The notes: generated from the letters alone by a model not told the origin. Counted from the first letter of the stretch, positions 1-10,697 are shown. The stretch is 64,000 bases of DNA from Methanobacteriota archaeon (GCA_009758405.1 WSBC01000008.1:1-64000), one strand, 5' to 3'. Numbers and translations: made by a program.

Positions 1-640
1 TGCTACTCCCTCTGGAATTGATCCAACAGCAATATTTGCAATAACCCTATTGGTTGAACCATTTATCACTGAAACATTGTATGAATAAAAATTGGCAACA
101 TAAACATACCCATTTGATGAATCATATGCTACTCCCTCTGGACTTGATCCAACGGTAATATTTGCAATAACCCTATTGGTTGAAACATTTATCACTGAAA
201 CATTGTTTGAACCTTCATTGATAACATAAACATACCCATTGGATGAATCATATGTTACTCCATATGGATATAATCCAACAGCAATATTTGCAATAACCTT
301 ATTGGTGGCACCATTTATCACTGAGACATTGTCTGAATAAAAATTGGCAACATAAACATACCCATTTGATGAATCATATGTTACTCCAAATGGATATGAT
401 CCAACAGCAATATTTGCAATAACCTTATTGGTTGCCCCGTTTATCACTGAAACATTGCTTGAATTATAAATGGCAACATAAATATACCCATTGGATGAAT
501 CATATGCTACTCCCCATGGATATGATCCAACAGGAATACCTGTAATAACTGTATTGGTTGCCCCGTTTATCACTGAAACACTATTTGAATTATAATTGGT
601 AACATAAACATACCCATTGGATGAATCATATGCTATTTCA
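1..640 (-). repeat. Tandem ~126-bp coding repeats (42-aa propeller blades), at least 5 copies
   Basis: 'gatgaatcatatg(c/t)tactcc' recurs at ~126-bp spacing with high nucleotide identity. Confidence 0.85.
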
Positions 641-921
641 GTTGGTGATAAACCATTACCTGTATTCACGAAATTTCCATTTATGAGAGAATTATTGAAA
701 AGAACAAGAGTATATTTTACATATCCTGCTGAATTGTTCTGACTACTATTCTGAGTGAATGGAGTGATATTTGTGTTGGATATATTTCCTGATGTGCTGC
801 TTGGAGAGATTGATTTTTCTGATCCTGATCCATATGCCATAACTAAAAATTCAGAGATCAAAAACAAGAGCAGTATTGAAACAGCCACTATCTTCATTAA
901 TTGACTTCTTTTATACATCAT
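1..921 (-). CDS. YVTN-type beta-propeller repeat surface protein (N-terminal part; runs off window start)
   Basis: Minus-strand reading frame open from 921 to 1: signal-like MMYKRSQLMKIVAVSILLLFLISEFLVMAYG, then repeats 'YDSSNGYVYVTN...VSVINGATNKVIANIAVGSYPFGVT'. Absent from ORF track because it is truncated by the edge. Confidence 0.85.
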   Translation of the reverse strand, partial: MMYKRSQLMKIVAVSILLLFLISEFLVMAYGSGSEKSISPSSTSGNISNTNITPFTQNSSQNNSAGYVKYTLVLFNNSLINGNFVNTGNGLSPTEIAYDSSNGYVYVTNYNSNSVSVINGATNTVITGIPVGSYPWGVAYDSSNGYIYVAIYNSSNVSVINGATNKVIANIAVGSYPFGVTYDSSNGYVYVANFYSDNVSVINGATNKVIANIAVGLYPYGVTYDSSNGYVYVINEGSNNVSVINVSTNRVIANITVGSSPEGVAYDSSNGYVYVANFYSYNVSVINGSTNRVIANIAVGSIPEGVA

Positions 922-1052
922 TTCACTTCCCTTAAACATATATAAGCCTAATTTAACATGAACAAATTTCTATATATATTTTTCCAATAAAAAAATACAT
1001 ATAGAATGAATGCAAAAAAACATATAATAAGAAAATAAAGCCTTTCAACTTT

Positions 1053-1571
1053 ATGCTTATTGGACCAGAGAAAAACGATTTAATCCCGTGTTTGCCTTAT
1101 GATAAGAATACTTCAGGAATTCAATATAAGCCATTTGTTGATTATAAAACTGATATTGCATCAGATAAATTACCCTTACCTTCTGATGCTTACTGGCATA
1201 CTTTAGAAGATGTATTGACACAATACGTGAGACATAACGACAACAAATTCGATTACGACAAGGAAGGAATAGCACATAGGAAACAAATCAATGCTGATAG
1301 GATAAGATACATAGGAAAGGAATCAAATAATATTGATGAGGCTTCTGTTTTAGGAATAGATGATAATTCATACCTTGAATATGAGAACGTTGAAGATTTC
1401 AAACAGTGGATTCTTTCATTGAAACCTAAGGATGTAAAGGATAAGGGAATATCTGAAAGGGGTCTTAGAAATTTTAAACAAAAAATTAAGAATGGCGGGA
1501 GATTAAAAAACAAGTCAAAGATCTTAAGGATACTTTTTGAATACTATAAGTCTAAATCAAGTGAACAATAA
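1053..1571 (+). CDS. Hypothetical protein, possibly a 5'-truncated remnant
   Basis: 172-aa ORF with normal coding composition. The frame continues a few codons upstream (KIKPFNF) without an ATG. Confidence 0.5.
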   Translation: MLIGPEKNDLIPCLPYDKNTSGIQYKPFVDYKTDIASDKLPLPSDAYWHTLEDVLTQYVRHNDNKFDYDKEGIAHRKQINADRIRYIGKESNNIDEASVLGIDDNSYLEYENVEDFKQWILSLKPKDVKDKGISERGLRNFKQKIKNGGRLKNKSKILRILFEYYKSKSSEQ

Positions 1572-1641
1572 TTAATATTCTATAGATTAAATAAATAAAG
1601 CGGCACGTTTTAACGTCTTATATATATCCCCTAAATAATTA

Positions 1642-1714
1642 TGGGGCTGCCCGGATTTGAACCGGGGTCTCAGGCTCCCAAAGCCCGTAGGATACCAAGC
1701 TACCCCACAGCCCC
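1642..1714 (-). tRNA. tRNA-Pro (TGG)
   Basis: Minus: GGGGCTG...CGGGC-TTTGGGA-GCCTG...CCGGGTTCAAATCCGG CAGCCCC; acceptor stem perfectly paired, anticodon TGG. Confidence 0.95.
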
Positions 1715-2176
1715 TCATATCTCTGAGATCACTAGATATGTACTGGAATGGTCAATCTCGGGGAAGGATATTATTTTTTCTACTATTCTTTTTAATTCAT
1801 CCTTGTTCTTTGCACGTATTGTTATAAGAAAATCCATCTCCCCTAAAATGACAAAAACACTTTCTACTCCATCTACCTGTCTTATCTTTTTTGCAATCTC
1901 TTCCATGCTGTGTTGATGGTACTTTGCCTTAACGCAAGATAACGCATAAATATCGTACCCCAGGGCTTTGTAATTCAATTTTGTACTAAATTTTTCTATT
2001 ATCCCCTTATCAATCATCCTTTTTATCCTGTAATGCACAGTGGACTTGGATATTCCAACATTTTTGCTTATTTCCTCTAAAGATGACCTGGCATCTGTTT
2101 TTAAAATATCCAGTATCTTTAGGTCAATTTCATCAAGTTTTATTTTTTCCTCTGGCATACATTTGGGAAATTGCAA
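1715..2176 (-). CDS. Lrp/AsnC family transcriptional regulator
   Basis: N-terminal HTH (LDEIDLKILDILKTDARSSLEEISKNVGISKSTVHYRIKRM) plus RAM-like C-terminal domain. Alternative start at ~2158. Confidence 0.9.
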   Translation of the reverse strand: MQFPKCMPEEKIKLDEIDLKILDILKTDARSSLEEISKNVGISKSTVHYRIKRMIDKGIIEKFSTKLNYKALGYDIYALSCVKAKYHQHSMEEIAKKIRQVDGVESVFVILGEMDFLITIRAKNKDELKRIVEKIISFPEIDHSSTYLVISEI

Positions 2177-2639
2177 TAGCGTATTAAAATGTTTGGAAAT
2201 TTTTTCATAAAAAATTTTAATGTTAAATATTTTGTAAATTTAGCCTATTAGAAATCCTTTTTAAAAAATGATTTATTATTTTATTTATCTTGTGAGTATT
2301 GCGTAACAAAAATTTCATAATTAAATTCTTTCTAAAATTGATCCAATTAATCGAGCTAATCGAATACCAAGATTTATTTTAATTAGTGTACTTTTTTATT
2401 AATTCGATTTATAATATTTTAATTTTAATAAAGATCATTATATTTATGTCTTAAATAATATTGTTGTAATGCTTGCACTTAAATCCATTAACTAGCCCAA
2501 TGTAGGGATAAAAGGACCATTAAGTGAAGCAATGATCCAGTCAAAATATGGGGAGCAGATGATAATAAGTAGGATTCGTAGATAAAATTTCTAAAAAGCT
2601 GATAGTTAATTTTTTATCTATTAAATGATTTATGCATAT

Positions 2640-3422
2640 ATGCTTGAAATTCAGTTACCTCTCCTAGCAGAGGAAACAATTGTAGAATTTATTAAATCTT
2701 TTTTGAACGGAAAAAAAGGAATAATTGGAATGAGCGGTGGTATAGATAGTACACTTGTAGCATATCTTGCAAACAAAGCAGCACCTGGAAAAATTATTGG
2801 AATTCATATGCCTGAAATTGAAAGTTCCAACGATGATGAAAAGGATGCAAGGGAATTTGCTGAAAAGATAGGCATTGATTTTAGGGTTTTTAATATAGAG
2901 AAATTCATATCTCCTTTCAGAGAGATCTATAATGATAGGAAAATTTTGGGTAATATAAAGGCAAGGATCAGAATGGTAGTATTATATTCAATAGCAAATA
3001 AAGAGAATGCGCTTGTGATAGGTGCAAGCAATAAATCTGAACTTTTAACAGGTTATTTTACAAAGTATGGTGATGGTGCATCAGATCTAATGCCAATTGG
3101 TGATCTATATAAAACACAAGTAAAATTGCTGGCTAGGAAGGTGGGATTACCTGAAAAAGTAATAAATAAGGTTCCAACTGCAGGATTATGGCCGGGTCAA
3201 AGGGATGAGGACGAACTTGGTATTGATTATTTTACCTTGGACAAAGTTCTTTATGGTATAGAGCTTTTAATGGATGACCTAAGGATATCTGAGGAAACAG
3301 GGGTAAATTTGGAGACTGTAAATAGAATAAGAAAAATGGTTGAAATTAGCAGGCATAAGAGGGTTCTCATCTATATTCCTAAGGTATCAATAAGGACTGT
3401 AGGATTGGACTTTAGGGAATAA
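2640..3422 (+). CDS. nadE: NAD+ synthase
   Basis: SGGIDSTLVAYLA P-loop; GASNKSELLTGYFTKYGDGASDLMPIGDLYKTQV and GQRDEDELGIDY motifs. Confidence 0.93.
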   Translation: MLEIQLPLLAEETIVEFIKSFLNGKKGIIGMSGGIDSTLVAYLANKAAPGKIIGIHMPEIESSNDDEKDAREFAEKIGIDFRVFNIEKFISPFREIYNDRKILGNIKARIRMVVLYSIANKENALVIGASNKSELLTGYFTKYGDGASDLMPIGDLYKTQVKLLARKVGLPEKVINKVPTAGLWPGQRDEDELGIDYFTLDKVLYGIELLMDDLRISEETGVNLETVNRIRKMVEISRHKRVLIYIPKVSIRTVGLDFRE

Positions 3423-4038
3423 CTACCATTTTTGCATCCACAACAACAGAACCATCATCTCTAACAATTACAGGATTCAGATCAAGCTGATCCACCTTAC
3501 CACCCATATCCATTACTAGCCTTGAAACCTTTAATAAAAGGTCAATTACACTTTCCTTGTCGACCTTTATGTTCCTAAATCCATCGAATATTTTTCTTGC
3601 CTTTATTTCATTTATCATTTCTCTAGCATCATACTCATCAATGGGTATTAGCCTGAAAGAAACATCCCTGTAAAGTTCGGTAAAAATACCACCAAGACCA
3701 AACATTATAGACTCCCCAAAAGTTTTATCCTTTATTACCCCTACAATTACTTCAATACCAGGTTTTTCCATACTTTCTATTAAAAATTTTGATTCTGGAA
3801 ATTTCTTCTTCATTATACTAAATTTCTCATTAAGCTCATCAAAGTCCTTAATATTAAGAATTACACCACCTACATCACTTTTATGCAATATCCCCGGATC
3901 TGACACCTTCAAAACTACTGGAAAATCAATATCGATTTTATCAGGCAAATTTTTAACAACAATTCCCTTGGGAACCCTTATTCCATACCTTGAAAGTAAA
4001 TCCTTAACCTCTTTTTCTTCCAATATCCTATTTTCCAT
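3412..4038 (-). CDS. Acetate/acyl-CoA ligase (ADP-forming), beta subunit (ATP-grasp)
   Basis: ATP-grasp signature PVVLKVSDPGILHKSDVGGVILNI; overlaps and follows alpha-subunit gene. Confidence 0.88.
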   Translation of the reverse strand: MENRILEEKEVKDLLSRYGIRVPKGIVVKNLPDKIDIDFPVVLKVSDPGILHKSDVGGVILNIKDFDELNEKFSIMKKKFPESKFLIESMEKPGIEVIVGVIKDKTFGESIMFGLGGIFTELYRDVSFRLIPIDEYDAREMINEIKARKIFDGFRNIKVDKESVIDLLLKVSRLVMDMGGKVDQLDLNPVIVRDDGSVVVDAKMVVIP

Positions 4039-5422
4039 ATTTATTCCTCCCTTTTAGGTATTTTCCTCTCATATATAGAACTTTTATCGCCTTTACGGTC
4101 CTTTCCATTGAGGGAAAAGCAGGTATGCCTCTCCTTTCTGCCTCAAGAATCATTCTTTTTCCAATCTTTGAACCTAGTATTCCCACCACCATAGGTTTAC
4201 CTTTCATATATTTCTCTAATACATCTATCAATGTTTCATCTACCTTTGCAGTTTGAAAAAGTGCATAGACTATAATTCCATCAACGTTTTGATCATAATT
4301 TAAAATCTCCAGTACCCTTGAATATTGTTCTGTTGATCCATCTGCAGTGAGATCTATAGGATTCTCAGCAGATCCGAATGGAACAATGTTTTCCTTAATT
4401 TTTTTCTTTGTTTCTTCGGATAGATTTGCAAGCTTCATTCCTACACCATTATTTTCTGATACAAGGTAATCTGCTGTTATTACACCAAGGCCACCTGCAG
4501 TTGTAATTATTGCTATTCTATCACCAAAAAGAGGCCTTTGATATGCAAGAACCTTCCCGTAATCCATAAGCTCTGTCTCTGAATATGCCCTTATTATACC
4601 GGCTTGCCTTAGTACACCATCAGTTATTGCGTCATTTGATGAAAGAGCCCCTGTATGAAGTGATGCCGCTTTTGCCCCCTCAGATGTCCTCCCTGACTTA
4701 AGAACTACTATTGGTTTTTTTAGAATTGTTTCCTTTGCCACTTTGTAAAACTCCCTTCCATCCTTGAAATTTTCAATATATAGAACAATACTTCCTGTCT
4801 TTTCATCATTCTCGAAATATTTTAGAAGTTCGTTCTCTGAAAGATCTATCCTGTTTCCAAGGTTAATAAAGGCAGAAATACCTGTTCCATATTCAGAGAT
4901 TGTATCCATTGTTAGGAGACCAAGGGCTCCACTTTGTGAAATAAATGCTATCTTGCCATCCCCGGGCAATGCCGTCCTTTCAGGAAGTGTTAAAGCAGTA
5001 CTCACATTAGATCTTGGAACATATATTCCAACCGTATTTGGTCCGATTATCCTTGTATTAGTTCCATTTATTTTTTGCAGAATCTCCCTTTCAAGCTCTG
5101 CACCCTTTTCACCTGTTTCAGAGAAACCCCCTGCTATAACTATAACATATTTTACATTCTTTTTTACGCAGGCTTCAACAGCATCTGGAACCAATGGAGC
5201 TGAAAGTGTAATTATTGCTAAATCAATCTCATCATTTATATCCTCGATGCTCGGATAGGTTTTTAAGCCATAGATTTTTTCACTTTTAGGATTAACAGGA
5301 TATATCCTTCCACTATAATTGAAATAAATAAGATTCTTTACAACAACATTTCCTATCTTTTTTTCATCGGATGAGGCACCAATAATTGCTATTGATCTTG
5401 GATTTAAAAGATGATCAAACAT
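4028..5422 (-). CDS. Acetate/acyl-CoA ligase (ADP-forming), alpha subunit
   Basis: CoA-binding (IAIIGASSDEKKIGNVVVKNL), GPNTVGI, SLHTGALSSNDAITDGVLRQAGI motifs. Confidence 0.9.
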   Translation of the reverse strand: MFDHLLNPRSIAIIGASSDEKKIGNVVVKNLIYFNYSGRIYPVNPKSEKIYGLKTYPSIEDINDEIDLAIITLSAPLVPDAVEACVKKNVKYVIVIAGGFSETGEKGAELEREILQKINGTNTRIIGPNTVGIYVPRSNVSTALTLPERTALPGDGKIAFISQSGALGLLTMDTISEYGTGISAFINLGNRIDLSENELLKYFENDEKTGSIVLYIENFKDGREFYKVAKETILKKPIVVLKSGRTSEGAKAASLHTGALSSNDAITDGVLRQAGIIRAYSETELMDYGKVLAYQRPLFGDRIAIITTAGGLGVITADYLVSENNGVGMKLANLSEETKKKIKENIVPFGSAENPIDLTADGSTEQYSRVLEILNYDQNVDGIIVYALFQTAKVDETLIDVLEKYMKGKPMVVGILGSKIGKRMILEAERRGIPAFPSMERTVKAIKVLYMRGKYLKGRNKYGK

Positions 5423-5439
5423 ATGATTTCGAGAATTAT

Positions 5440-6222
5440 TTATAATAAATTAATATTTTCATTTTCAGGAAATGATGCAAGTTTTTTAAGTGCTTCGAGC
5501 TCCATGTAGTGCAAACTTCCGATTATTACCATTATATGCGGTGTCGGACCTAGATCCCTTTCCTTAATCCTTTCAATTTTATCCGCTATAGCTCTCTGTT
5601 TTTCAGAACCCGCCTTAGATATTACTGCGATTATGGTATTTTTATCTATTGCATCTTTTCTGTACATTGATTCCATCTTCAAGAGAATATCAATACCCAT
5701 TAATGCTGACATTTCAAGACTTTCTCTTAGGTCAAGGAATACAAGGGTATGTAAACCAAGTTTTCTATTCTCAAGGACGAAATTATAAACACTTTCTGGA
5801 TAATAATCATATTCCGGAAATGGTATTGAAACAGATCTACCAAACTTGTAATTTTGTAGACCAAGGATCGAGGGAACAACACATTGAACAGAAATCCCGT
5901 TTATTATTTCATATTCAACATTATTCTGGATTGAGGAAATAACTAAACCAATATGAGTAGTAGCAATAATTGGATCTCCAGGAACAAGTAAAGAAACATT
6001 CATTTTTCTTGATCTTTCGACAAGAAATTCACTCTCTATAGTTTTTCTATCAAGTAGGGTAATTTTTCTGTTTATTAGATTTTCAAGCTCATCAAGGGTC
6101 ATATCAACTATTCTTGAAGTATATAATTCAAGATAAATTTCATCTGAGTCATTAATTTTTTCAAGAGCCTCCAATGTCATATGTTTTTTTGGATTCAAAC
6201 CTATACCGATCAACCTTAACAT
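5440..6222 (-). CDS. dphB: Diphthine synthase (diphthamide biosynthesis)
   Basis: MLRLIGIGLNPKKHMTLEALEKI..., VPGDPIIATTHIGL, tetrapyrrole-methylase-like fold. Confidence 0.92.
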   Translation of the reverse strand: MLRLIGIGLNPKKHMTLEALEKINDSDEIYLELYTSRIVDMTLDELENLINRKITLLDRKTIESEFLVERSRKMNVSLLVPGDPIIATTHIGLVISSIQNNVEYEIINGISVQCVVPSILGLQNYKFGRSVSIPFPEYDYYPESVYNFVLENRKLGLHTLVFLDLRESLEMSALMGIDILLKMESMYRKDAIDKNTIIAVISKAGSEKQRAIADKIERIKERDLGPTPHIMVIIGSLHYMELEALKKLASFPENENINLL

Positions 6223-6592
6223 AATTTAATATTAAAAACAAGTGATTAAACTTTTCTAGTTTTTGTAGATTTATGTTTAATTTTAAAATTTATTTATATA
6301 TTTTTGAAAAATTTTAATTAATGCTTAAATTTTATAGCCTCCAAAATATTTTTTTTGAATCATATTTTTTCAAGGTTATAAAATATTTATGGAAAGCTAT
6401 GTTTAATAATTTTATAAAATTTAAGATATGAAAAAATTATTAAAACACAATAAAATTATATAATTTTAAAAATAAATTAATTTACTAAATAGATATTAAT
6501 AAATAAATTTATTATTATGTTATTATTAAATTATTTTTCATTTTAAATCCATAGGAAAGGAATAAATAATGAATTGAATAAAATAAATAAAC

Positions 6593-7021
6593 ATGAAAAA
6601 AGGATTTCTATTTAATTTTATTGAAAAAATTATAGAAAAGATTAATAAAATTGAGAATCTACCTAATACAGAGACCATAGAAGATGAGATTAAAAGTTTA
6701 AATGAAAAGATTGAAAGAGAAATAGACTCCTGTTCAAATAAAAACCTAAAAGATTATTTCACAAAATTTCTAAAAGCACAAAAACAACTTATATTAAGAA
6801 AAAGGATCAATTCTGGCGTGGCCCTTTTGATTTATTTTATTTATACTATTCTTGGTTCCCTGGTTGGTATTATCTTTCTTATAGGTATTTTCTTCACTAC
6901 ACAGGGGTTTATAGGCCATGTGTTAATATTTTTTTCACTATTGGGCTCAATAGTATCTATATTTATAGGCATATGGAGCATAAGGAATGAAATGGATTTG
7001 ACACGAGAACTTTTAAAATAA
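6593..7021 (+). CDS. Hypothetical protein with two C-terminal TM segments
   Basis: 142-aa ORF; charged N-terminal half, hydrophobic segments GVALLIYFIYTILGSLVGIIFLIG and HVLIFFSLLGSIVSIFIGIW. Confidence 0.6.
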   Translation: MKKGFLFNFIEKIIEKINKIENLPNTETIEDEIKSLNEKIEREIDSCSNKNLKDYFTKFLKAQKQLILRKRINSGVALLIYFIYTILGSLVGIIFLIGIFFTTQGFIGHVLIFFSLLGSIVSIFIGIWSIRNEMDLTRELLK

Positions 7022-7058
7022 GAAAAATTAATATAAAGAATAAATATGTTCAAGCCAA

Positions 7059-7132
7059 GGGCCCGTGGTCTAGCTGGTTATGACGTCGCTCTCACACAGC
7101 GAAGTTCACCGGTTCGAATCCGGTCGGGCCCA
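7059..7132 (+). tRNA. tRNA-Val (CAC)
   Basis: GGGCCCG...TCGCT-CTCACAC-AGCGA...CCGGTTCGAATCCGG-TCGGGCCC; anticodon CAC. Confidence 0.95.
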
Positions 7133-7187
7133 TTATATATTTTTTAAAAACAAAGTTTTATATTTAAATTCTCAATTTTTGTTTAAA

Positions 7188-8843
7188 ATGAAAGTAATTT
7201 CAAAAAATATAATAATATTGATAGTTGCATATTTTATTTACGGCATTTCCTGGTCAATTATTACACTACTCAGATATGAGTCTTTTAATGCAGGTGTTTT
7301 TGATCTTGGTGTTGCATCTGCTCTTCTTTACGGTGTTTTCCATCAACCTTTTCAATTATATTACAATGGGCAGCCAACAATGGCGATGAATAAGATGATT
7401 TATTTACTTATGGCCCCATTTTTCAATCTTTATCCTGATCCTAGGCTCCTCCTTATATTTCAATCATTTTTTATTCCTCTTGCAATTTTTCCAATCTATG
7501 GAATTTCTAAACAGGTCTTAAATGATGAAAAAATTTCAGTCATTATCTCACTTACCTACCTTTTTTATTATCCAATGGGGGGTGTCAATTGGTTCGATTT
7601 TCATTATATGTCACTAGTACCAACACTTTTTCTTACATCTTTTTATTTTCTTTTGAAAAAGAGTTATAGGTTATCAATAATTTTCTTTATACTTACTGAC
7701 ATTACAAATTTTTTAGTCCCGTTAATTATTATAATTTTTTCAATAATTTTATTTTTTACTGCAAGAAATGACAAAGAAAAAAGAATTTCAATTTTTTTAA
7801 TCATCTTTTCAACTCTTTTGTTTACATGGATTGTAATGTATTTTGGAGTTTCATACCTCACCTATTGGACTAATTATCATTCTATATCATATTATGTTTT
7901 AATGATTCAAACAAGTACAATGGAAAAGGTACTTTATATATTTTATATTTTTTTGCCAGTTTTATTTATTCCTTTTCTGGATAGAAAATATATTTACCTT
8001 ATTATTCCCTATTTAGGCTTTGCATTCTTGAACAACTATTTTCCATACATAGATCCAATGTTTTTTCAATACCCAAGTCTTATAACACCATTCATATTTT
8101 TATCCTTAATCTATGGACTTAAAGAATTAAGTAATATAAAAAAGATTAAAATTAGATCAATAAAAAATATAGCCATTGCAATACTTTCTATTAATATAGC
8201 ATTGGCAATTGTTCTAATGCCATGGGGACCTTTAAATTCCCAGGTTGTTTGTTCGTATGACTTAAAGGATAATATTAAAGTCACTCAGGAGGACATAGCA
8301 CTTGAAAATATTATAAAAATGATACCAAAGGGTTCATCGGTTTTAATCCAGGATAATATGCCACAGCTTTGCATTGGATATAATTGGACACTTCCCGACT
8401 TTTTAAAGAATAATACATTACCGGAATATATAATAACAGATCCATATTCCCATTTCTTTTACAATTATTCAGTTTATTATCCCCCTTATAATCAAACAAT
8501 GATTAGCCTCTTTAATATTTTCTTTATGCGTGGATTATATGGTATTTATGCTGAGTATAAAGGTATTATACTCTTAAAGCTAAACTATTCTGGAAGCCCT
8601 TTGATTTTTGAGCCAATATCTATGAACTTGACTGATGCCAAAAACAACATCCAATTTCTACCTCCCGGAAATTATTCAATATCATCCCAGGATAACGTAT
8701 ACATTAGAATATTAACTAATGATAATAAAATAATATATGAAGGTCCTGCTAAGGGGTATTTTTCTTTAAATATTTATTATTCAGATATAAAGATTGAAAA
8801 AATTGGAAATGGAATTGTTAGAATTCTTCAGGAATCACCTTGA
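7188..8843 (+). CDS. Multi-pass membrane protein, DUF2079-like
   Basis: In-frame ATG at 7188 (the longer ORF start at 7080 lies inside the tRNA); 'FNAGVFDLGVASALLYGVFH' N-terminal motif and many TM helices. Confidence 0.75.
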   Translation: MKVISKNIIILIVAYFIYGISWSIITLLRYESFNAGVFDLGVASALLYGVFHQPFQLYYNGQPTMAMNKMIYLLMAPFFNLYPDPRLLLIFQSFFIPLAIFPIYGISKQVLNDEKISVIISLTYLFYYPMGGVNWFDFHYMSLVPTLFLTSFYFLLKKSYRLSIIFFILTDITNFLVPLIIIIFSIILFFTARNDKEKRISIFLIIFSTLLFTWIVMYFGVSYLTYWTNYHSISYYVLMIQTSTMEKVLYIFYIFLPVLFIPFLDRKYIYLIIPYLGFAFLNNYFPYIDPMFFQYPSLITPFIFLSLIYGLKELSNIKKIKIRSIKNIAIAILSINIALAIVLMPWGPLNSQVVCSYDLKDNIKVTQEDIALENIIKMIPKGSSVLIQDNMPQLCIGYNWTLPDFLKNNTLPEYIITDPYSHFFYNYSVYYPPYNQTMISLFNIFFMRGLYGIYAEYKGIILLKLNYSGSPLIFEPISMNLTDAKNNIQFLPPGNYSISSQDNVYIRILTNDNKIIYEGPAKGYFSLNIYYSDIKIEKIGNGIVRILQESP

Positions 8844-10697
8844 ATTGTAAAAATAAAATGGAGATACATAATCCCCTGCCTTTGACCTTAGTTCAATTAG
8901 CTCTTTCCTTTCTCTTTCAAGTTCTTCAAGAATTTCCCTTGGTGTAGTGTTTATCCTCTCATAGATATTCCTTATCCTTTCATTTTTTGAAAGAAGCTCT
9001 GGTATTCTAATTGTAAATTGCTTCTCATAATCCTCTCTTTTATACTCCTTCCCCTGCACCTCTTTAAAAAGCCTTTTAAGATCCTCATATCTTGGAATAT
9101 TTCCCAGTGGAGTGTTTATTGCATCCACCTCATTATGTACCCTGAGTTCCATCCATTTTAGCCATATGGCCTTATCAGTTTTTTCATTCAAATATCTACC
9201 ATCTTTATCCTTGAGAAAATAATTTACTGTAAATACCTTTGGGACTTTCTTTAGCTTATCTTCAAACTTAATATAATTTTCGAGGTATTTTCCGAGATCA
9301 ACTGATAGGAACTCCATAATAGACATCGCATTAAATGTTCTTATTCCCTCTTTGCCCAATGCGGCTGCGGTAGTTTCAGACTCGATTGATGCTCCCTTCA
9401 TCACACCATTTTTCCAATTCAATGATTCACATATTGGAGGGCAGGTATCACTGTCCCTACCTCCAAATATTATTCCGCCCACTTCAACTCCTTCACTACT
9501 TTCAAGTGCCTGGTAATCTAGGTTTGGAAATGATCTTAAAGTAACTGTGAATCTTGCATTTTTATGTGATGGTGGTATTTCCTTACCTTCAGCATCCTTC
9601 TTACCCTTCCACCATTCGCCGCTATGGTTTATTCCCCTTTCAGGTATTTCTTCACCCATACCATTCCAGTATGGTTTTCCTTCGCTCACTAATACATTTG
9701 AGAATATTATTTCAGAATCACTGTGCAAAACTTCCCATATTATTGGATCATCTTTCTTATTTATTCCATCAATTATTCCGAAGACACCTGCCTCTATATT
9801 TATAGCCCTTGCCACCCCATCCACCGGCTTTATAAATACAAGATCATCTCCCACTAGCCTCTCTCCCGGTAGTGTACAGGTAGATGTTTTACCACACATT
9901 GATGGAAATGCACCTGTAAAATAGGTTACCCTGCCCTTAGGTCCATTCACACCCATCAGGAACATATGTTCTGATAGCCATCCCTCCTTTAGGGCCTTCG
10001 AGATTGTTATTCTAAAACCTGGCTTTTTAAGTCCAACTGTATTTCCTGCATATTGTGTATTTACAGCAAAACCTGTAAGGCCCTCAAGATCAAAATAAAT
10101 TCTTCTATTCTTAAGATTTTTACTTGTTTTTCTTTCGTCAAGTTCACCCTGAGAATGAACAAATTTTAAAAATTTTGCATCTGGTGTATTTTTAAACTTT
10201 TTATAGGCATTCCTATAAAGAATCAATTCACTGTGCATAACATATGGAGAATCTGTAATTTGTACGGCAAGTTCAGAGAATTTTGATTCAAGCGGACCTA
10301 GGGAGAAAAAGCCAATGTACATTGTTCTTCCAGCCATCTGATTTCTTAAAAGATTATGAATTTCCTTTAATCCCTCATCCCTTTGCATTACGTTAAGAAA
10401 TGGAAGTTCTTCTTTCTTTGGAAGGAGAATCTTGGTGTTTTCCTTATCCCTTGCCTGATCGTAATAGTTATCAAAATGGTAAGTATGCATTTCCTTTTTC
10501 AATCTACCCTCTTCACCTTCTTCAAGTGCCCTTTTTCTAACAAGATCAAAATCTTCTTTTTTATCTGAAACAACAAATATTTTTGATGGATTCAATAATT
10601 CAACATAGAATTCCAGAAATTCAAAAAGCTCACTGTTTTTTATTCCATCAAGTTTTTTGATCTCATCTAAATCAAATTTTTCTAAATTTGATTTCAT
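8835..10697 (-). CDS. pckG: Phosphoenolpyruvate carboxykinase (GTP)
   Basis: FPSMCGKTSTCTLPGERLVGDDLVFI (kinase-1a region), GVNGPKGRVTYFTGAFPS, IIFGGRDSDTCPPICES. Confidence 0.95.
   Translation of the reverse strand: MKSNLEKFDLDEIKKLDGIKNSELFEFLEFYVELLNPSKIFVVSDKKEDFDLVRKRALEEGEEGRLKKEMHTYHFDNYYDQARDKENTKILLPKKEELPFLNVMQRDEGLKEIHNLLRNQMAGRTMYIGFFSLGPLESKFSELAVQITDSPYVMHSELILYRNAYKKFKNTPDAKFLKFVHSQGELDERKTSKNLKNRRIYFDLEGLTGFAVNTQYAGNTVGLKKPGFRITISKALKEGWLSEHMFLMGVNGPKGRVTYFTGAFPSMCGKTSTCTLPGERLVGDDLVFIKPVDGVARAINIEAGVFGIIDGINKKDDPIIWEVLHSDSEIIFSNVLVSEGKPYWNGMGEEIPERGINHSGEWWKGKKDAEGKEIPPSHKNARFTVTLRSFPNLDYQALESSEGVEVGGIIFGGRDSDTCPPICESLNWKNGVMKGASIESETTAAALGKEGIRTFNAMSIMEFLSVDLGKYLENYIKFEDKLKKVPKVFTVNYFLKDKDGRYLNEKTDKAIWLKWMELRVHNEVDAINTPLGNIPRYEDLKRLFKEVQGKEYKREDYEKQFTIRIPELLSKNERIRNIYERINTTPREILEELERERKELIELRSKAGDYVSPFYFYNSR

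Noticed and set aside
1-640. CRISPR-like repeat array
   Set aside because: Repeats are 126 bp, in-frame protein blades without short unique spacers; no cas genes in the window.
1641-1916. 91-aa + strand ORF
   Set aside because: Covers the tRNA-Pro and antisense of the Lrp gene; no family resemblance.
2460-2600. Possible gene remnant (NVGIKGPLSEAMIQSKYGEQMIISRIRR) upstream of nadE
   Set aside because: Too short and interrupted to assign; no recognised family.
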